In this document: positions 1 through 9,010 of the stretch, piece by piece
How positions within the stretch are numbered: position 1 is the stretch's first letter
How the letters are laid out: every line of letters begins with the position of its first letter
Origin: an uncultured Lachnospiraceae bacterium
GTDB lineage: Bacteria > Bacillota > Clostridia > Lachnospirales > Lachnospiraceae
Reading direction: 5' to 3'
Length of the DNA: 64,000 bases
Assembly: GCA_910578555.1 (NCBI GenBank)
Contig: CAJTPS010000004.1
Location: 124,001 to 188,000 of the forward strand
Notes under the pieces: model-generated
What the model saw: only the letters and a program-made list of their open reading frames with translations
Told to the model about the DNA's origin: nothing
Database searches by the model: none
Position numbers and translations under genes: made by a program

Positions 1-1104
1 TAACAGGTCTTTCTGCTGACGCATGATCGTCAGCACTACGCTCAGATAGCCCGAAACAGCAAGAAAACCACCCGCCGCCATTAGAATCATCAGTTCCCTT
101 TTGTATGCGGACAATTCCGTATGATAGAGCCATGACAATACCGGAATTCCCAGCACGTATGCCCCCGCCATACAGATTACAGAAATCGCCCCGATCACTC
201 CGATCTGTTTCAACACCCTGTGCACAAACGTGTTGCGCCGGCCGTTATCCCATTCCACCGCCATCGGCACAAGTGTCGGCTGATACACGAAGTTATTCAA
301 CAGGCCGATTACAAAAACAGGCATTGCCACAAACCCGTAACATGCCTGTGTCTCCTCCGCCAGACATGCGTCAATCGCATATTTAGGCGCATTATTGACA
401 TAGAAGGACAGGAAGGTTATTCCGAATAATGAGAAAACCACTCTGATCAATTGCTTCATTTCCCGCAAACTGCCGCTTCGTAAGACATGTCCTATCTTCC
501 GGTCCTCTTCCCCGCATATCTTACCGTAAGATAGATACAACATCAGAGCAAAGAGTATAAGAGAAACGATCAGACACACCAGAAGCGTCATTCCCAGATC
601 CCTGCTGATCCATAATGAAACGGGAAAAACGATCAATATTCCCATCCATCTGAAACAGAACAGTCCGGCACCCGCATCCATTCTGTTTCTTCGCTGATAA
701 TACCCCCAAAAAACATCTTCCAGCGCCTCTACCGCATAGATCATGCAGACCATGCCGATAATCATGATCTTATCCGGACTATACTGCAATACTGCCGAAG
801 CATACGCCAGATATCCAAACACAACTGCAGTCATTACAAGAACCGTAAATAATCGGGTCTTCAAGTAGACGGCAAACGAAAATTTATTTTCAATATCCGT
901 CACCTGATAATTGCGCACGCCAAATTTTCCGACCGTCATCATCAGATTACCTATGGCAAAAGCAATGGTCAGCATACCTGCATCGGCAAGCCCCGTAATC
1001 CTCGTAACGATCATGGACATAACGACCGCTTCCGCCGCATTGATCAGACCTGCGGCCGTATTCCAGATATAATCTTTTTGGGTTTGATTCCACTTAAATG
1101 TCAA
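1..1104 (-). CDS. Wzx-type polysaccharide flippase, N-terminal part (cut by window edge)
   Basis: The frame is open from a TTG at 1104 to the left edge of the window, about 368 codons, so the 3' end is missing. The protein begins LTFKWNQTQKDYIWN and then alternates long hydrophobic segments with short basic loops, as in the MATE-fold polysaccharide flippase family that turns lipid-linked repeat units across the membrane. I chose TTG because GGAG lies 11 nt upstream, because the TTG overlaps the TGA stop of the CBS gene (ATTGA), and because the first in-frame ATG is only at codon 29 inside the first helix. It is the last gene of the leftward operon that I can see. A second Wzx gene lies at 43.8-45.4 kb. 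The family call is firm; the substrate is unknown. Confidence 0.8.
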   Translation of the reverse strand, partial: MTFKWNQTQKDYIWNTAAGLINAAEAVVMSMIVTRITGLADAGMLTIAFAIGNLMMTVGKFGVRNYQVTDIENKFSFAVYLKTRLFTVLVMTAVVFGYLAYASAVLQYSPDKIMIIGMVCMIYAVEALEDVFWGYYQRRNRMDAGAGLFCFRWMGILIVFPVSLWISRDLGMTLLVCLIVSLILFALMLYLSYGKICGEEDRKIGHVLRSGSLREMKQLIRVVFSLFGITFLSFYVNNAPKYAIDACLAEETQACYGFVAMPVFVIGLLNNFVYQPTLVPMAVEWDNGRRNTFVHRVLKQIGVIGAISVICMAGAYVLGIPVLSWLYHTELSAYKRELMILMAAGGFLAVSGYLSVVLTIMRQQKDLL

Positions 1105-1460
1105 TTCTGTTTTCGCTCCAAATAATCGTATATATCATCGATCGTAATAAAATCGATCAGCTCACTGTTATGATTAACAACCGGAAGCAGACTGATCTGC
1201 TTCTTCTTGAAGATCGGGTATGCCTTAGCCATGTCCTTCTCATATAAGTGCAGGAAAGATCCTCTGATGATCTGATGCACCGGCGTATACAGATTCTGTC
1301 CCGCGGAAAGCGCACGCAGAATATCCCCCTGGCTTACCACACCGATCACTTTATTGGAATCATTGGTCACAATGGCAACTCTGTTATTATAGCTCTCGAA
1401 CTGTTCTAATACTTCCTTGATTGTATATTGCTCTTTCACACAATAGCGCTCTAAATCCAT
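1101..1460 (-). CDS. Stand-alone tandem CBS domain protein
   Basis: A 119-residue soluble protein made almost entirely of two CBS motifs (about residues 1-58 and 62-118). Recognisable pieces are VIGVVSQGDILRAL in the first and LLPVVNHNSELIDFITIDDI in the second. CBS pairs bind adenosine nucleotides or other ligands and usually regulate a partner domain. Here no catalytic domain is attached. It sits between a NeuC-type epimerase and a Wzx flippase and overlaps the flippase start by 4 nt, so it is co-translated with the glycan genes. The PtmE-like nucleotidyltransferase at 10-11 kb also carries CBS motifs at its N-terminus, so this small protein may be a detached regulatory piece of a similar enzyme. 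That link is inference. Confidence 0.8.
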   Translation of the reverse strand: MDLERYCVKEQYTIKEVLEQFESYNNRVAIVTNDSNKVIGVVSQGDILRALSAGQNLYTPVHQIIRGSFLHLYEKDMAKAYPIFKKKQISLLPVVNHNSELIDFITIDDIYDYLERKQN

Positions 1461-1477
1461 TGTACATATCTCCCATC

Positions 1478-2620
1478 TTAATATGTCAACTGTTTGACTA
1501 ATAATCTCTGATCAACCGGCGTGTTCACAAGCAGATCCAGAATCCTTTCCGACGAATGACCGTCTCCGTACGGGTTGACGCACTCCGCGGCAAGATAATC
1601 TCTGAACTGCGTACTGACCGCTTTCTCGATCGCCTGCGCCACCTCTTCCAGTTCAAACGGAACGTCAATCACATTGATTCCCCTATACCGCAGATTCTGT
1701 CTTCTTCCGATATTGACCGCCGGCACCTTGAATGTCGGCGCCTCCAATAATCCCGAACTGGAATTTCCTACAATGCACTTCGCGTTCCTGAGTAAGCCGA
1801 GATAATCCTCCCGCTTCAGATTCGCATACATATAATATTCTCCGACACGGTAGTCCTGAATCGCACGTTTGACCCCGTTGGAACCGGCATCATTGTTCGG
1901 AAGAATGATCACCTTCGGCATATCAAACCGGTTCAGCGCCTTAATAAAAATCTCCGCCTGCATCTCCGCCCTGTCCGCTTCCTCCGTCACCGGATGCATC
2001 ACGCCCAGCAAATACCCTTCCCTTAAATGCACGCAAAGTTTCTCTTCTATATCCGGAAGCTCCGTATACTGTGCCGCCACCATTTCATCGATCTGCGGCG
2101 CACCCACATTATGCACCCGGAACGCCTCTTCTCCGAGCTTGATCAGCCGCTCGGCAGCATCCTGATTGGAGGCAAAGTGCATGTGCACCAGCTTGCCGAT
2201 CGCATGACGGGTCATATTATCAATATTACCCGACACTTCCCCCGCCTGAATATGCGCCACCGGCGTATAAGTATATGCCGCCGCGATTGCTCCCATCAGC
2301 TGCTCGCCGCGGTCTCCGGCAAGCAGTATCCAATCCGGTTTCTCATTGGCAATAATATCCGGCAGCGAAGTCAGAAATATCCCTAAAGATTTTGCCTGCG
2401 TCACATGGCTGTATCCGTCCAGCGACATATGCACCTTATAGTCTATATGAAAACCGTCGTTTTCAATCTCTTTATAGGAATTACCGTATGCGGGAAGCAG
2501 GTGCATGTTCGTCACCACTAATACTGCCTCCACGTCGTCTCTCTTCTCGATCAGGCGCAGGATCGGTCGTATATACCCCCACTCTCCTCTGGAGCCGGTT
2601 ATGATCATAATTTTCTTCAT
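1478..2620 (-). CDS. neuC: NeuC/LegG-type hydrolysing UDP-sugar 2-epimerase (copy 1)
   Basis: A 380-residue protein of the UDP-N-acetylglucosamine 2-epimerase family. It opens with MKKIMIITGSRGEWGYIRP, has the GDRGEQLMGA loop near residue 105 and the nucleotide-binding motif GNSSSGLLEAP near residue 285. Hydrolysing members (NeuC, LegG) release UDP and give a free mannosamine-type sugar, which a NeuB-type synthase then condenses with phosphoenolpyruvate. The neighbouring NeuB and NeuA support this role. With LegB and PtmE homologues in the same gene run, the substrate could be a 2,4-diacetamido-trideoxy sugar (legionaminic route) rather than UDP-GlcNAc. Sequence reading alone does not decide this. 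A second homologue lies at 21.5-22.7 kb. Confidence 0.85.
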   Translation of the reverse strand: MKKIMIITGSRGEWGYIRPILRLIEKRDDVEAVLVVTNMHLLPAYGNSYKEIENDGFHIDYKVHMSLDGYSHVTQAKSLGIFLTSLPDIIANEKPDWILLAGDRGEQLMGAIAAAYTYTPVAHIQAGEVSGNIDNMTRHAIGKLVHMHFASNQDAAERLIKLGEEAFRVHNVGAPQIDEMVAAQYTELPDIEEKLCVHLREGYLLGVMHPVTEEADRAEMQAEIFIKALNRFDMPKVIILPNNDAGSNGVKRAIQDYRVGEYYMYANLKREDYLGLLRNAKCIVGNSSSGLLEAPTFKVPAVNIGRRQNLRYRGINVIDVPFELEEVAQAIEKAVSTQFRDYLAAECVNPYGDGHSSERILDLLVNTPVDQRLLVKQLTY

Positions 2621-2689
2621 GTTCTGTCCGCCATTGCATATGTCAGTTTCATCCCGTCCACCGACAACTGCTCTTCCTCTCCGTATAAT

Positions 2690-3721
2690 TTATGCTTCCA
2701 GATCTTCCCACTTTAACAGCACATTTTCCGCAATATCCCTTACCGCTTTCCGTCCGATTACCTCCGCCATGCGATGGGATGGAATCCCTGTGCCCGGTCT
2801 CTTAGACCAGATCATTTCCTGGGTGATCGTTTCCCCTGCCTTGATCTGCCGCAGGGAAACAATACTTCGAAACGCCCATGAGCGGATCGCATCCTCATCC
2901 CTGTGCACACACTTCTCGCTTCCGGATGCAAGTTCGATCTTGCGAATGCCGTCCACCAGACGATACAGGTCTTCGAAGTCAATGGAAACCGTCTGATCCG
3001 GTCCCGGCGTCTGCTTGCTTAAGATCACGTGTTTCTCTATAATGGAAGCGCCCAGCGCCGCCGCCGCATAGCAGGTATACAGATCCGGCGTATGATCTGA
3101 GTGCCCTATGACAGCCTTCGGAAATGCCTCCATCATCCTGGGGATGACGCCGAGATTCACATCCTCATACTTCGGCGGATACTCCGAAAGACAATTCGTA
3201 AACGCTAATTCCACCCCTGTCTCTTCCAGCGCCTCGTATGTTCTCCTGATCTCATCCATCGTACACATACCGGTCGATACGATCATCGGCTTCCCCAGAC
3301 GTGCAATCGCCTGCAAGGTAGGAATATCGGTCATCTCTCCCGAACCGATCTTGAATGCCGGCACGCCGATCTCATTCAGTTCATAAGCCGCTTTCAGGCT
3401 AAACGGCGTACACAGATACATGATACCGATCTGTTTACAGTAGTTCATCAATTCAACATGCTGATCGAGAGTCAGTGCATGCAGTTTCAGAAAATCATAT
3501 AACGGAATGTCAAAATTAGAGGACATCGGCACATCCTTCAACATCTCCTCGTCCGGAAGATGATGCTGGAATTTGATGCAGTCCGCGCCTGCCAGGCGCG
3601 CCTGACGGCACATTTCCTTCGCCGCTTCCATGTCACCCATATGGTTATCACAGCCCTCCGCAATAATAAACGCCGGCTGCCCCTCGCCGATCACTCTGTT
3701 GTCAATCGTAATTGTACGCAT
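2690..3721 (-). CDS. neuB: NeuB/LegI-type nonulosonic acid synthase (copy 1)
   Basis: A 343-residue PEP-dependent synthase that joins an N-acylated mannosamine-type sugar to phosphoenolpyruvate to give a nine-carbon acid. The TIM-barrel part shows AEGCDNHMGD near the N-terminus, IKFQHH, KIGSGEM, GHSDHT and the IIEKHVI strand. The last 60 or so residues form the SAF (antifreeze-like) domain with KAGETITQEMI and RPGTGI. I chose the ATG at 3721 because GGAAGG lies 8 nt upstream. The longer frame would begin MRKEGN with no such site and would overlap the NeuA stop. It is followed by neuC and preceded by neuA, the usual order of a CMP-nonulosonate cassette. It could make sialic, legionaminic or a related acid. 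Confidence 0.88.
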   Translation of the reverse strand: MRTITIDNRVIGEGQPAFIIAEGCDNHMGDMEAAKEMCRQARLAGADCIKFQHHLPDEEMLKDVPMSSNFDIPLYDFLKLHALTLDQHVELMNYCKQIGIMYLCTPFSLKAAYELNEIGVPAFKIGSGEMTDIPTLQAIARLGKPMIVSTGMCTMDEIRRTYEALEETGVELAFTNCLSEYPPKYEDVNLGVIPRMMEAFPKAVIGHSDHTPDLYTCYAAAALGASIIEKHVILSKQTPGPDQTVSIDFEDLYRLVDGIRKIELASGSEKCVHRDEDAIRSWAFRSIVSLRQIKAGETITQEMIWSKRPGTGIPSHRMAEVIGRKAVRDIAENVLLKWEDLEA

Positions 3722-3735
3722 ATTACCTTCCTTTC

Positions 3736-4416
3736 TCACTCCGTCTTTAAGAGTTCTTCCGCCAGCAGAATATCAACCGGCTCGTTAATATCCACGCCCT
3801 CCCGCTCCGGAATCACATATCCGTTCACACGGTGTCCCAGGACAGAGTTCGTCTCTGTCAGCGATTGTCTGTCTGTTATATATACCGCACTGTTCTCAAT
3901 GTAGATCGGCTCCCGGTCCTGCCTTCTTCTCGGTGCGTCCGGATATAATCTGCGGTAATGATCCTGTCCCTCTTTGATCCAGTAATCGGTTCTGGTCTCC
4001 GTAAGCGTCAGAAGCGCATCATATTGATCCCTGTCCGCCTCGTACTTGTCAAAACACGCTTTCACCGTAGCGGCCTGCCGCAGCGGCGACGTTGCCTGCA
4101 GAGTCACGACTGCATCATAGACACAGCCTTTCCTTTCTTCCATCACCTTCAAAGCATGCAGAAGCGCCGACTCTGTACTTGCCTTATCCCCGGATATCTC
4201 TTCCGGTCTGTCTACGACTTCCGTTCCCGGTGTCTGCAGAGCCACTTCCCTGATCTGCCCGGAATCCGTACTCACCACCACGTCCCCGTCGAACTCCACC
4301 TGTCTCATCATTTCCAGCGAATATGTCAACAGCGGTTTCCCGTTTAACGGATATATATTTTTCATCGGAATGCCCTTTGAACCGCCTCTTGCGGGTATTA
4401 CAACCAGATATTTCAT
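3736..4416 (-). CDS. neuA: NeuA/LegF-type CMP-nonulosonate cytidylyltransferase (copy 1)
   Basis: A 226-residue cytidylyltransferase that activates a nonulosonic acid with CTP. It begins MKYLVVIPARGGSKGIPMKN, which holds the family signature for CTP binding, followed by VVSTDSGQIREVA, LQATSPLR and a C-terminal DINEPVDI motif. I place the start at 4416, preceded by GGAG and a 6-nt spacer. Upstream in-frame extension runs through a hairpin-rich intergenic element and is unlikely to be native protein. The start overlaps the stop of a short upstream open frame (ATGA), so translation may be coupled to it. The neuB start lies 14 nt downstream of the neuA stop. Its acid substrate should be whatever the neighbouring NeuB makes. 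Confidence 0.87.
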   Translation of the reverse strand: MKYLVVIPARGGSKGIPMKNIYPLNGKPLLTYSLEMMRQVEFDGDVVVSTDSGQIREVALQTPGTEVVDRPEEISGDKASTESALLHALKVMEERKGCVYDAVVTLQATSPLRQAATVKACFDKYEADRDQYDALLTLTETRTDYWIKEGQDHYRRLYPDAPRRRQDREPIYIENSAVYITDRQSLTETNSVLGHRVNGYVIPEREGVDINEPVDILLAEELLKTE

Positions 4417-4418
4417 AT

Positions 4419-4565
4419 TAATCTCCATTCCGGAGCGTTTACGCGACGGGGTGACGCAAATATCAAATTTGCGTCTGCCATCAAACAAATTTGTGGCGCT
4501 CCTGCACAAATTTGCGTGTGAGAAATCAGCACATCAGTGTGATTTTTCACACTAATCTCCATTCC
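4419..4565 (-). repeat. Intergenic hairpin element flanked by a 13-bp direct repeat
   Basis: A stretch of about 134 bp between the pyruvyl transferase and neuA holds three inverted repeats: an AGTGTGA/TCACACT stem with a four-base loop (about 4536-4553), an AAATTTGTG/CACAAATTT stem (about 4497-4523) and a CGCAAAT-type stem (about 4455-4473). It is bounded by direct copies of TAATCTCCATTCC (4419-4431 and 4553-4565), which on the coding strand are both GGAATGGAGATTA ribosome-binding stretches followed by a start-like codon. It may be an inserted miniature hairpin element that duplicated the neuA translation start region. Confidence 0.6.
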
Positions 4566-4588
4566 TCCAGTCTTCTCTGTCCGGCCGT

Positions 4589-5707
4589 CTATTTCAGAAT
4601 CTTTGCAAGCCAGGTCTGCATCCCGGTCCGGTAGCATCTCCGGATGATCTGGTACACTTCGCCGTAGTCTATCCTGTCCTGCGTCCTCATCTGTTCCAGC
4701 AGAACGTCAAGCTGTGCGCATAAATACGGATTCGCCGCGAAATCATCCGGTTTGCTGTGCTGCGCGTAAGCCGTGATATGGGGCAGATGCAGCGTTTCAT
4801 TCATGCCGAATCCTCTGATATCCTCCTCGATCAGCAGACTGGGAATCATTCTGCTGAGACAGTATATATGGGTATGCACACGGAAACCTGCATGAAGGTC
4901 GATCTCATCAAGCGCCTTGAATTTCTCGGCGTCGCTTGACAGATCCACACATCTGACCCCCTGTTCGTCCGCCCATTTCTGCAAGGTAAGATTATAGTCT
5001 TTAGAATACTTGGTGATATACCCGTCGTTAAATGTAAGCAGTATCTCTGCTGACGGAAATCTTTTCTTCAGGAAAAGGATCAGCTCTTCGATCTGGGCCA
5101 GCTTCTTCCCGTGATCCTGTGCGTTCTTGGTAAGCCCGTGATTGGAGACAGCTATCTTCCTGATCTCTCTGTCCGCAAAGGAACCGCCAAAAACCGCATC
5201 CGTTTCCGGCTTCCCGAGCATTTCCAAATCATACCATGCCGGACATCCGGCCATCACCGCACCCCGGATGCCGCTGTTACGAAAGATCGTATCTACGACC
5301 CAGTCTCTGGTTGCAAGCTGACCGCCGCGTTCTACCACCTGATTGAAATAGCTGATCATCTCATCCGAATACGGATATTCATAGAGCGTGCTGTCCTCAC
5401 CATCAGCGCCGTACAGTCCGGTTCCCATATAGTGGATCGGCGTTGTGATCTCGTCAAAATGCTGATAGAAGAAACTGGTTTTCACATACGGTTCCGCATA
5501 CTGTGCACCGCCGCCGCCGGTTACAATCGCATCGTATGCATTGATCTGATCAATATCAAACTGTGCGTCATTCTGGAGATTCAGCGTTATCTGCGCTTCC
5601 GGACAGGCAGCCTGCAGTACGCGCATGATCCTGTCATAAATCAGAAAATCTCCGCCGTTGCTGTACGGTCTTCCGACTACTAAAATCTTTTTCATTCTTA
5701 TAGCCAT
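4589..5707 (-). CDS. Polysaccharide pyruvyl transferase family protein
   Basis: A 372-residue member of the polysaccharide pyruvyl transferase family, which adds pyruvate ketals from phosphoenolpyruvate to glycan sugars, usually in the cytoplasm before export. Visible family features are KKILVVGRPYSNGGDFLIYD at the N-terminus, VTGGGGAQYAEPY, YMGTGLYG and the late motif GFRVHTHIYCLS, equivalent to the usual G-x-R-x-H segment. The start could be 5707 or the ATG at 5695 (MKKILVVG); GAGAAAGG lies just upstream of both. Some members are instead amidases or sulphur-transfer-like enzymes of unknown role, so the acceptor is not known. A second family member occurs at 45.4-46.6 kb. Confidence 0.8.
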   Translation of the reverse strand: MAIRMKKILVVGRPYSNGGDFLIYDRIMRVLQAACPEAQITLNLQNDAQFDIDQINAYDAIVTGGGGAQYAEPYVKTSFFYQHFDEITTPIHYMGTGLYGADGEDSTLYEYPYSDEMISYFNQVVERGGQLATRDWVVDTIFRNSGIRGAVMAGCPAWYDLEMLGKPETDAVFGGSFADREIRKIAVSNHGLTKNAQDHGKKLAQIEELILFLKKRFPSAEILLTFNDGYITKYSKDYNLTLQKWADEQGVRCVDLSSDAEKFKALDEIDLHAGFRVHTHIYCLSRMIPSLLIEEDIRGFGMNETLHLPHITAYAQHSKPDDFAANPYLCAQLDVLLEQMRTQDRIDYGEVYQIIRRCYRTGMQTWLAKILK

Positions 5708-5715
5708 ACCTTTCT

Positions 5716-7224
5716 CTATCTTTGTCCATCTGCCCCGACGAAATCCGCAATGATCTCCGGGACTTTTTCCCCGATCTGTGCCGCCTCGAAGGAAACATTA
5801 TGCAGTGCCTTCGTATACAGCTTAAGTTCTCTGGTCACGTCCCTGCGGGGTTGTGCCGCAATCTGGTCCAGTGCCCTCCTGCATTCTTCCACGGTACGCA
5901 CATGATACGTCAGCGGCGCCGGATTTTTTACCGAATATCCGAACGCAATCGCCGGCACACCGAAGAACTGGCACTCCCAGAGTGCCGTACCGGTCAGTGA
6001 TGCAACCGCCACCGCATTCTTCATCAGGTCGTAAGTGCTTGTCTCTATCTTCATCAGTTTTACTTTCGGAATGTTCGCAATCTCCGTATAATAATCTCTC
6101 GTGCGCATCAGTGACAGCTGTTCCGGATGCGTCTTCACATAGATACTGATATTGTCCGGCAGCGCCCGGTCCAGGATTCGAAGCGGGATCATCTGATCCG
6201 CGTACATACCGCCTCCCATCGGATTAGAGGTTGCCTCCGGCTGGTACTGCAACGGAAAATAAATGTACTTTTCTCCCTCTGCCGGCTCCCCTGCCAGCGA
6301 CTGATAATATTCCCTGTACTCTATGCTCAGTTTCTTCGCCGGTCTGACGAACCGCCAGCGCTTCCACGCCACGGGTATCATCTGCACAAGCTTCGGTATC
6401 TTTACAACCGCAGCCTTAAGGAATGCCGGACTGTTACCGTATCTGGCATAATCCTCTCCCAGAATCCCCTTCCAGATCCTGATGATATTCGTCTCATAGA
6501 ACCGCTGCCGCAGCCTTCTGACAAAAGGATCGACACGCATATACCACGGCTTCATCTGATCCGGCTGCAGGGATGCCCACCTTGCAAACACCTCGGCCGT
6601 CTTCCCCTCCAGCGGTATCTTATCAGCACTGCTGTGCTCGTACTGCTTCAGCAGTCTGGCATACTCTGCCGTCAGTTTCGGATCATCCACCATATAATCG
6701 TCAAGCGGGTATCTCCGAAACGGGATAAAGCAGCTGTGAACGATCTTAACCGGTATCTCAAGATATCTGCACAGATGATAGATCACACAGTCAAACCCTT
6801 CGTGCGGTATTGCAGACAGGAATACATGTGTGATCTGCTTTCTCTGCAGAAAATTATACCAGAAAAACACGTTGTGTATATATACCGTATAATGGCTGTT
6901 CCAATCCGGCTCGATCCGGAAATCGGGGTATAATTCAAACCGCCTCTGCTGGTGCATGATCTCTGTACTGTACCTGTTCATGTACTGTATGACATCGTCT
7001 TCCAGTGGGATATAGTTCTCCTGCGCCTGCTGATAACTGTCATAGATCCCCTGCGCCGCGTGATCGCGCAGAACACATTCCCCGTATGCCTCATAGACCG
7101 GCAGCTCTTCTGATCTGCCCACCACCATATATAAGGCGTCCGGTTTCGTTCTATCTTTAATATCCTGTATAATCCGGCCGCCCAGTTCCTTCTCCGACAC
7201 CAGACTCATCAATAAATTAAGCAT
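5716..7224 (-). CDS. KpsC/KpsS-like capsule polysaccharide transferase
   Basis: A roughly 502-residue soluble protein. Its C-terminal half resembles capsule synthesis transferases of the KpsC/KpsS type (GT-B fold): KYIYFPLQYQPEAT, then ISIYVKTHPEQLSL, then VASLTGTALWECQFFGVPAIAFG, a typical donor-site block. The N-terminal half is less recognisable. The start at 7224 (MLNLLMSLVSEKELGG) has GGGAGG 8 nt upstream and overlaps the stop of the ABC transporter gene by 8 nt. A longer frame from 7287 would lie wholly inside that gene. Because it lies in a nonulosonate gene run, it could transfer an acidic sugar such as a CMP-activated nonulosonic acid. That is an inference from context only. Confidence 0.65.
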   Translation of the reverse strand: MLNLLMSLVSEKELGGRIIQDIKDRTKPDALYMVVGRSEELPVYEAYGECVLRDHAAQGIYDSYQQAQENYIPLEDDVIQYMNRYSTEIMHQQRRFELYPDFRIEPDWNSHYTVYIHNVFFWYNFLQRKQITHVFLSAIPHEGFDCVIYHLCRYLEIPVKIVHSCFIPFRRYPLDDYMVDDPKLTAEYARLLKQYEHSSADKIPLEGKTAEVFARWASLQPDQMKPWYMRVDPFVRRLRQRFYETNIIRIWKGILGEDYARYGNSPAFLKAAVVKIPKLVQMIPVAWKRWRFVRPAKKLSIEYREYYQSLAGEPAEGEKYIYFPLQYQPEATSNPMGGGMYADQMIPLRILDRALPDNISIYVKTHPEQLSLMRTRDYYTEIANIPKVKLMKIETSTYDLMKNAVAVASLTGTALWECQFFGVPAIAFGYSVKNPAPLTYHVRTVEECRRALDQIAAQPRRDVTRELKLYTKALHNVSFEAAQIGEKVPEIIADFVGADGQR

Positions 7225-9010
7225 GGCCGGCCTCCCTGTTATTCTGTAAGACCGCTTTGCCGCCCGCGATCTCATATACCGCATCACAGCTCCTGATCGT
7301 AGTCAGTCTGTGCGCGACAATAATCAGTGTCTTATGTCCCTGCAGAGATTCTATCGCTTCCATCACCGCAGATTCTGTTTCGTTATCCAGTGCGGAAGTC
7401 GCCTCATCCAGTACGATAATATCCGGATCATAATACAATGCTCTGGCGATCGCAACCCTCTGTCTCTGACCTCCCGAAAACTTTACACCCCGCTCTCCCA
7501 CGATCGTGTCCAGTCCGGCCGGCAGCCCCTCTACGAACTTCTTAAGCTGCGCCTGTTCCAGAGCCTGCCATACGGCTTCCTCGTCGATTTTATCCTGCTC
7601 TATGCCGAATGCCACATTATTGCGGATCGTATCATCTGTCAGATATACGCTCTGCGGCACATATCCGATCGTATGGCTCCAGGTTGCCGGAATCGTTCTG
7701 ATATCGATCCCGTCCATGTAGATCGCGCCCGTCTGTGTGGGCAGGAGTCCCAGAATCATATCCGCAAGCGTTGTTTTCCCGGCTCCGGATGCCCCGATAA
7801 AGCCGACCGCCTGTCCCTTCGGAATCGTCATATCCAGATCCCTGATCACATACTGCTCCGCGCCCGGATACTGCCAGCTTACCTGTTTCAAACAAATCTC
7901 CCGCTGAAATGCGTGTACCGGTTCCTCTTTATCCTTCGCCGCCGGTATCTGTTTCGCACTGATCTTATCCGAAACCGCCTGCGCTTCGCAGATATTTTTG
8001 TACACGTCATTCATGGTTGCTCTGTAGTATACAATAATATTATAATTGTTCGTGATCTTACCGACCGATGGCAGAATACGGAATGCCGCCATAGCAAAAG
8101 CCGCCGCGTTTGAGACAAACTCTGTTCCGTTCTGACCCGCCAGGGATTTGACACACAGCATTGCAATAAATACAACAATACAGATCCCCTCAATCACATA
8201 TGCCGGACATTCCGAGGCAAAATTCTTGATCGCGTTTGCCCGGTTTTTGCCCGTCACCGCCTCTTCATAGCTCTGCGCAAAATAGTCCTGTCTTCCTGTT
8301 ACCAGCACATCTTTAATACCGTTAAACGCTTCATTGACTGCTTTGATGCAGCGCTGATGGTATCCCAGCGAGTTCTGCCCCTGGCGGCGCATGTTCTTGT
8401 GAAATACCGCAATGATAATCAGCAGCGCAAATGCGGCGGAAATTCCAAGTGTAACCGCCATCATGCAGTCCGTCACGAACAGTACAATGATGATCAGCAC
8501 CGTGGACATACACTCCATAATAATCGTGAACACACTGGTCAGTGTCGAGGATATGCCCGTAATATCATAAATAATGCTGCGCAGCAGCACCGTACTGTTT
8601 GTATTGATATGAAACGTATAATCCCTGCCGAGATAGGAATTCATCAGCCGCATGGAAGTTTCCTGATCTACTTTGCGAAAAAACCGGTTCTTATAATAAG
8701 ACAGAAAAGACATGTATACATTCTTAAGTATATAAATGGCAATAGTGCCTCCCGAAATCAGCAGCACCAGTTCCGTCGTGCCGCCAATATGCAGAAACTG
8801 CCACAGCCGCTGCTTGTCCGGATCCTGCAGCAGTTCCAGTGGCGAAAGAATAACCCCCACCATCGGCACCAGCACGGATACGCCCAGCATCTCCAGAACG
8901 GAACCTATAAACATCAAAACAAAAACGGCAATGCTTCCCCGTCTCTGCTCTCTCGTAAAGATCTCATAAAATTGTGTGTAGATCCCTTTAATCTGTTTCA
9001 AGATTCTCAT
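7217..9010 (-). CDS. PglK-like ABC transporter (fused permease-ATPase), copy 1
   Basis: A 597-residue half-transporter with about six membrane helices in residues 1-330 and an ATPase domain from about 365. Walker A is GASGAGKTT, the signature FSGGQRQRVAIARAL, and Walker B IIVLDEATSALD, followed by the switch histidine in IIVAHRLTTIR. All key residues are present. The architecture matches lipid-linked oligosaccharide flippases such as PglK and also MsbA-type exporters. Its ATG overlaps the stop of legB (ATATGA) and its stop overlaps the next gene, so the three genes are translationally coupled. A close relative sits at 31.8-33.5 kb, so two ABC-type flippases coexist with two Wzx flippases in the locus. 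Confidence 0.88.
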   Translation of the reverse strand: MRILKQIKGIYTQFYEIFTREQRRGSIAVFVLMFIGSVLEMLGVSVLVPMVGVILSPLELLQDPDKQRLWQFLHIGGTTELVLLISGGTIAIYILKNVYMSFLSYYKNRFFRKVDQETSMRLMNSYLGRDYTFHINTNSTVLLRSIIYDITGISSTLTSVFTIIMECMSTVLIIIVLFVTDCMMAVTLGISAAFALLIIIAVFHKNMRRQGQNSLGYHQRCIKAVNEAFNGIKDVLVTGRQDYFAQSYEEAVTGKNRANAIKNFASECPAYVIEGICIVVFIAMLCVKSLAGQNGTEFVSNAAAFAMAAFRILPSVGKITNNYNIIVYYRATMNDVYKNICEAQAVSDKISAKQIPAAKDKEEPVHAFQREICLKQVSWQYPGAEQYVIRDLDMTIPKGQAVGFIGASGAGKTTLADMILGLLPTQTGAIYMDGIDIRTIPATWSHTIGYVPQSVYLTDDTIRNNVAFGIEQDKIDEEAVWQALEQAQLKKFVEGLPAGLDTIVGERGVKFSGGQRQRVAIARALYYDPDIIVLDEATSALDNETESAVMEAIESLQGHKTLIIVAHRLTTIRSCDAVYEIAGGKAVLQNNREAGHA

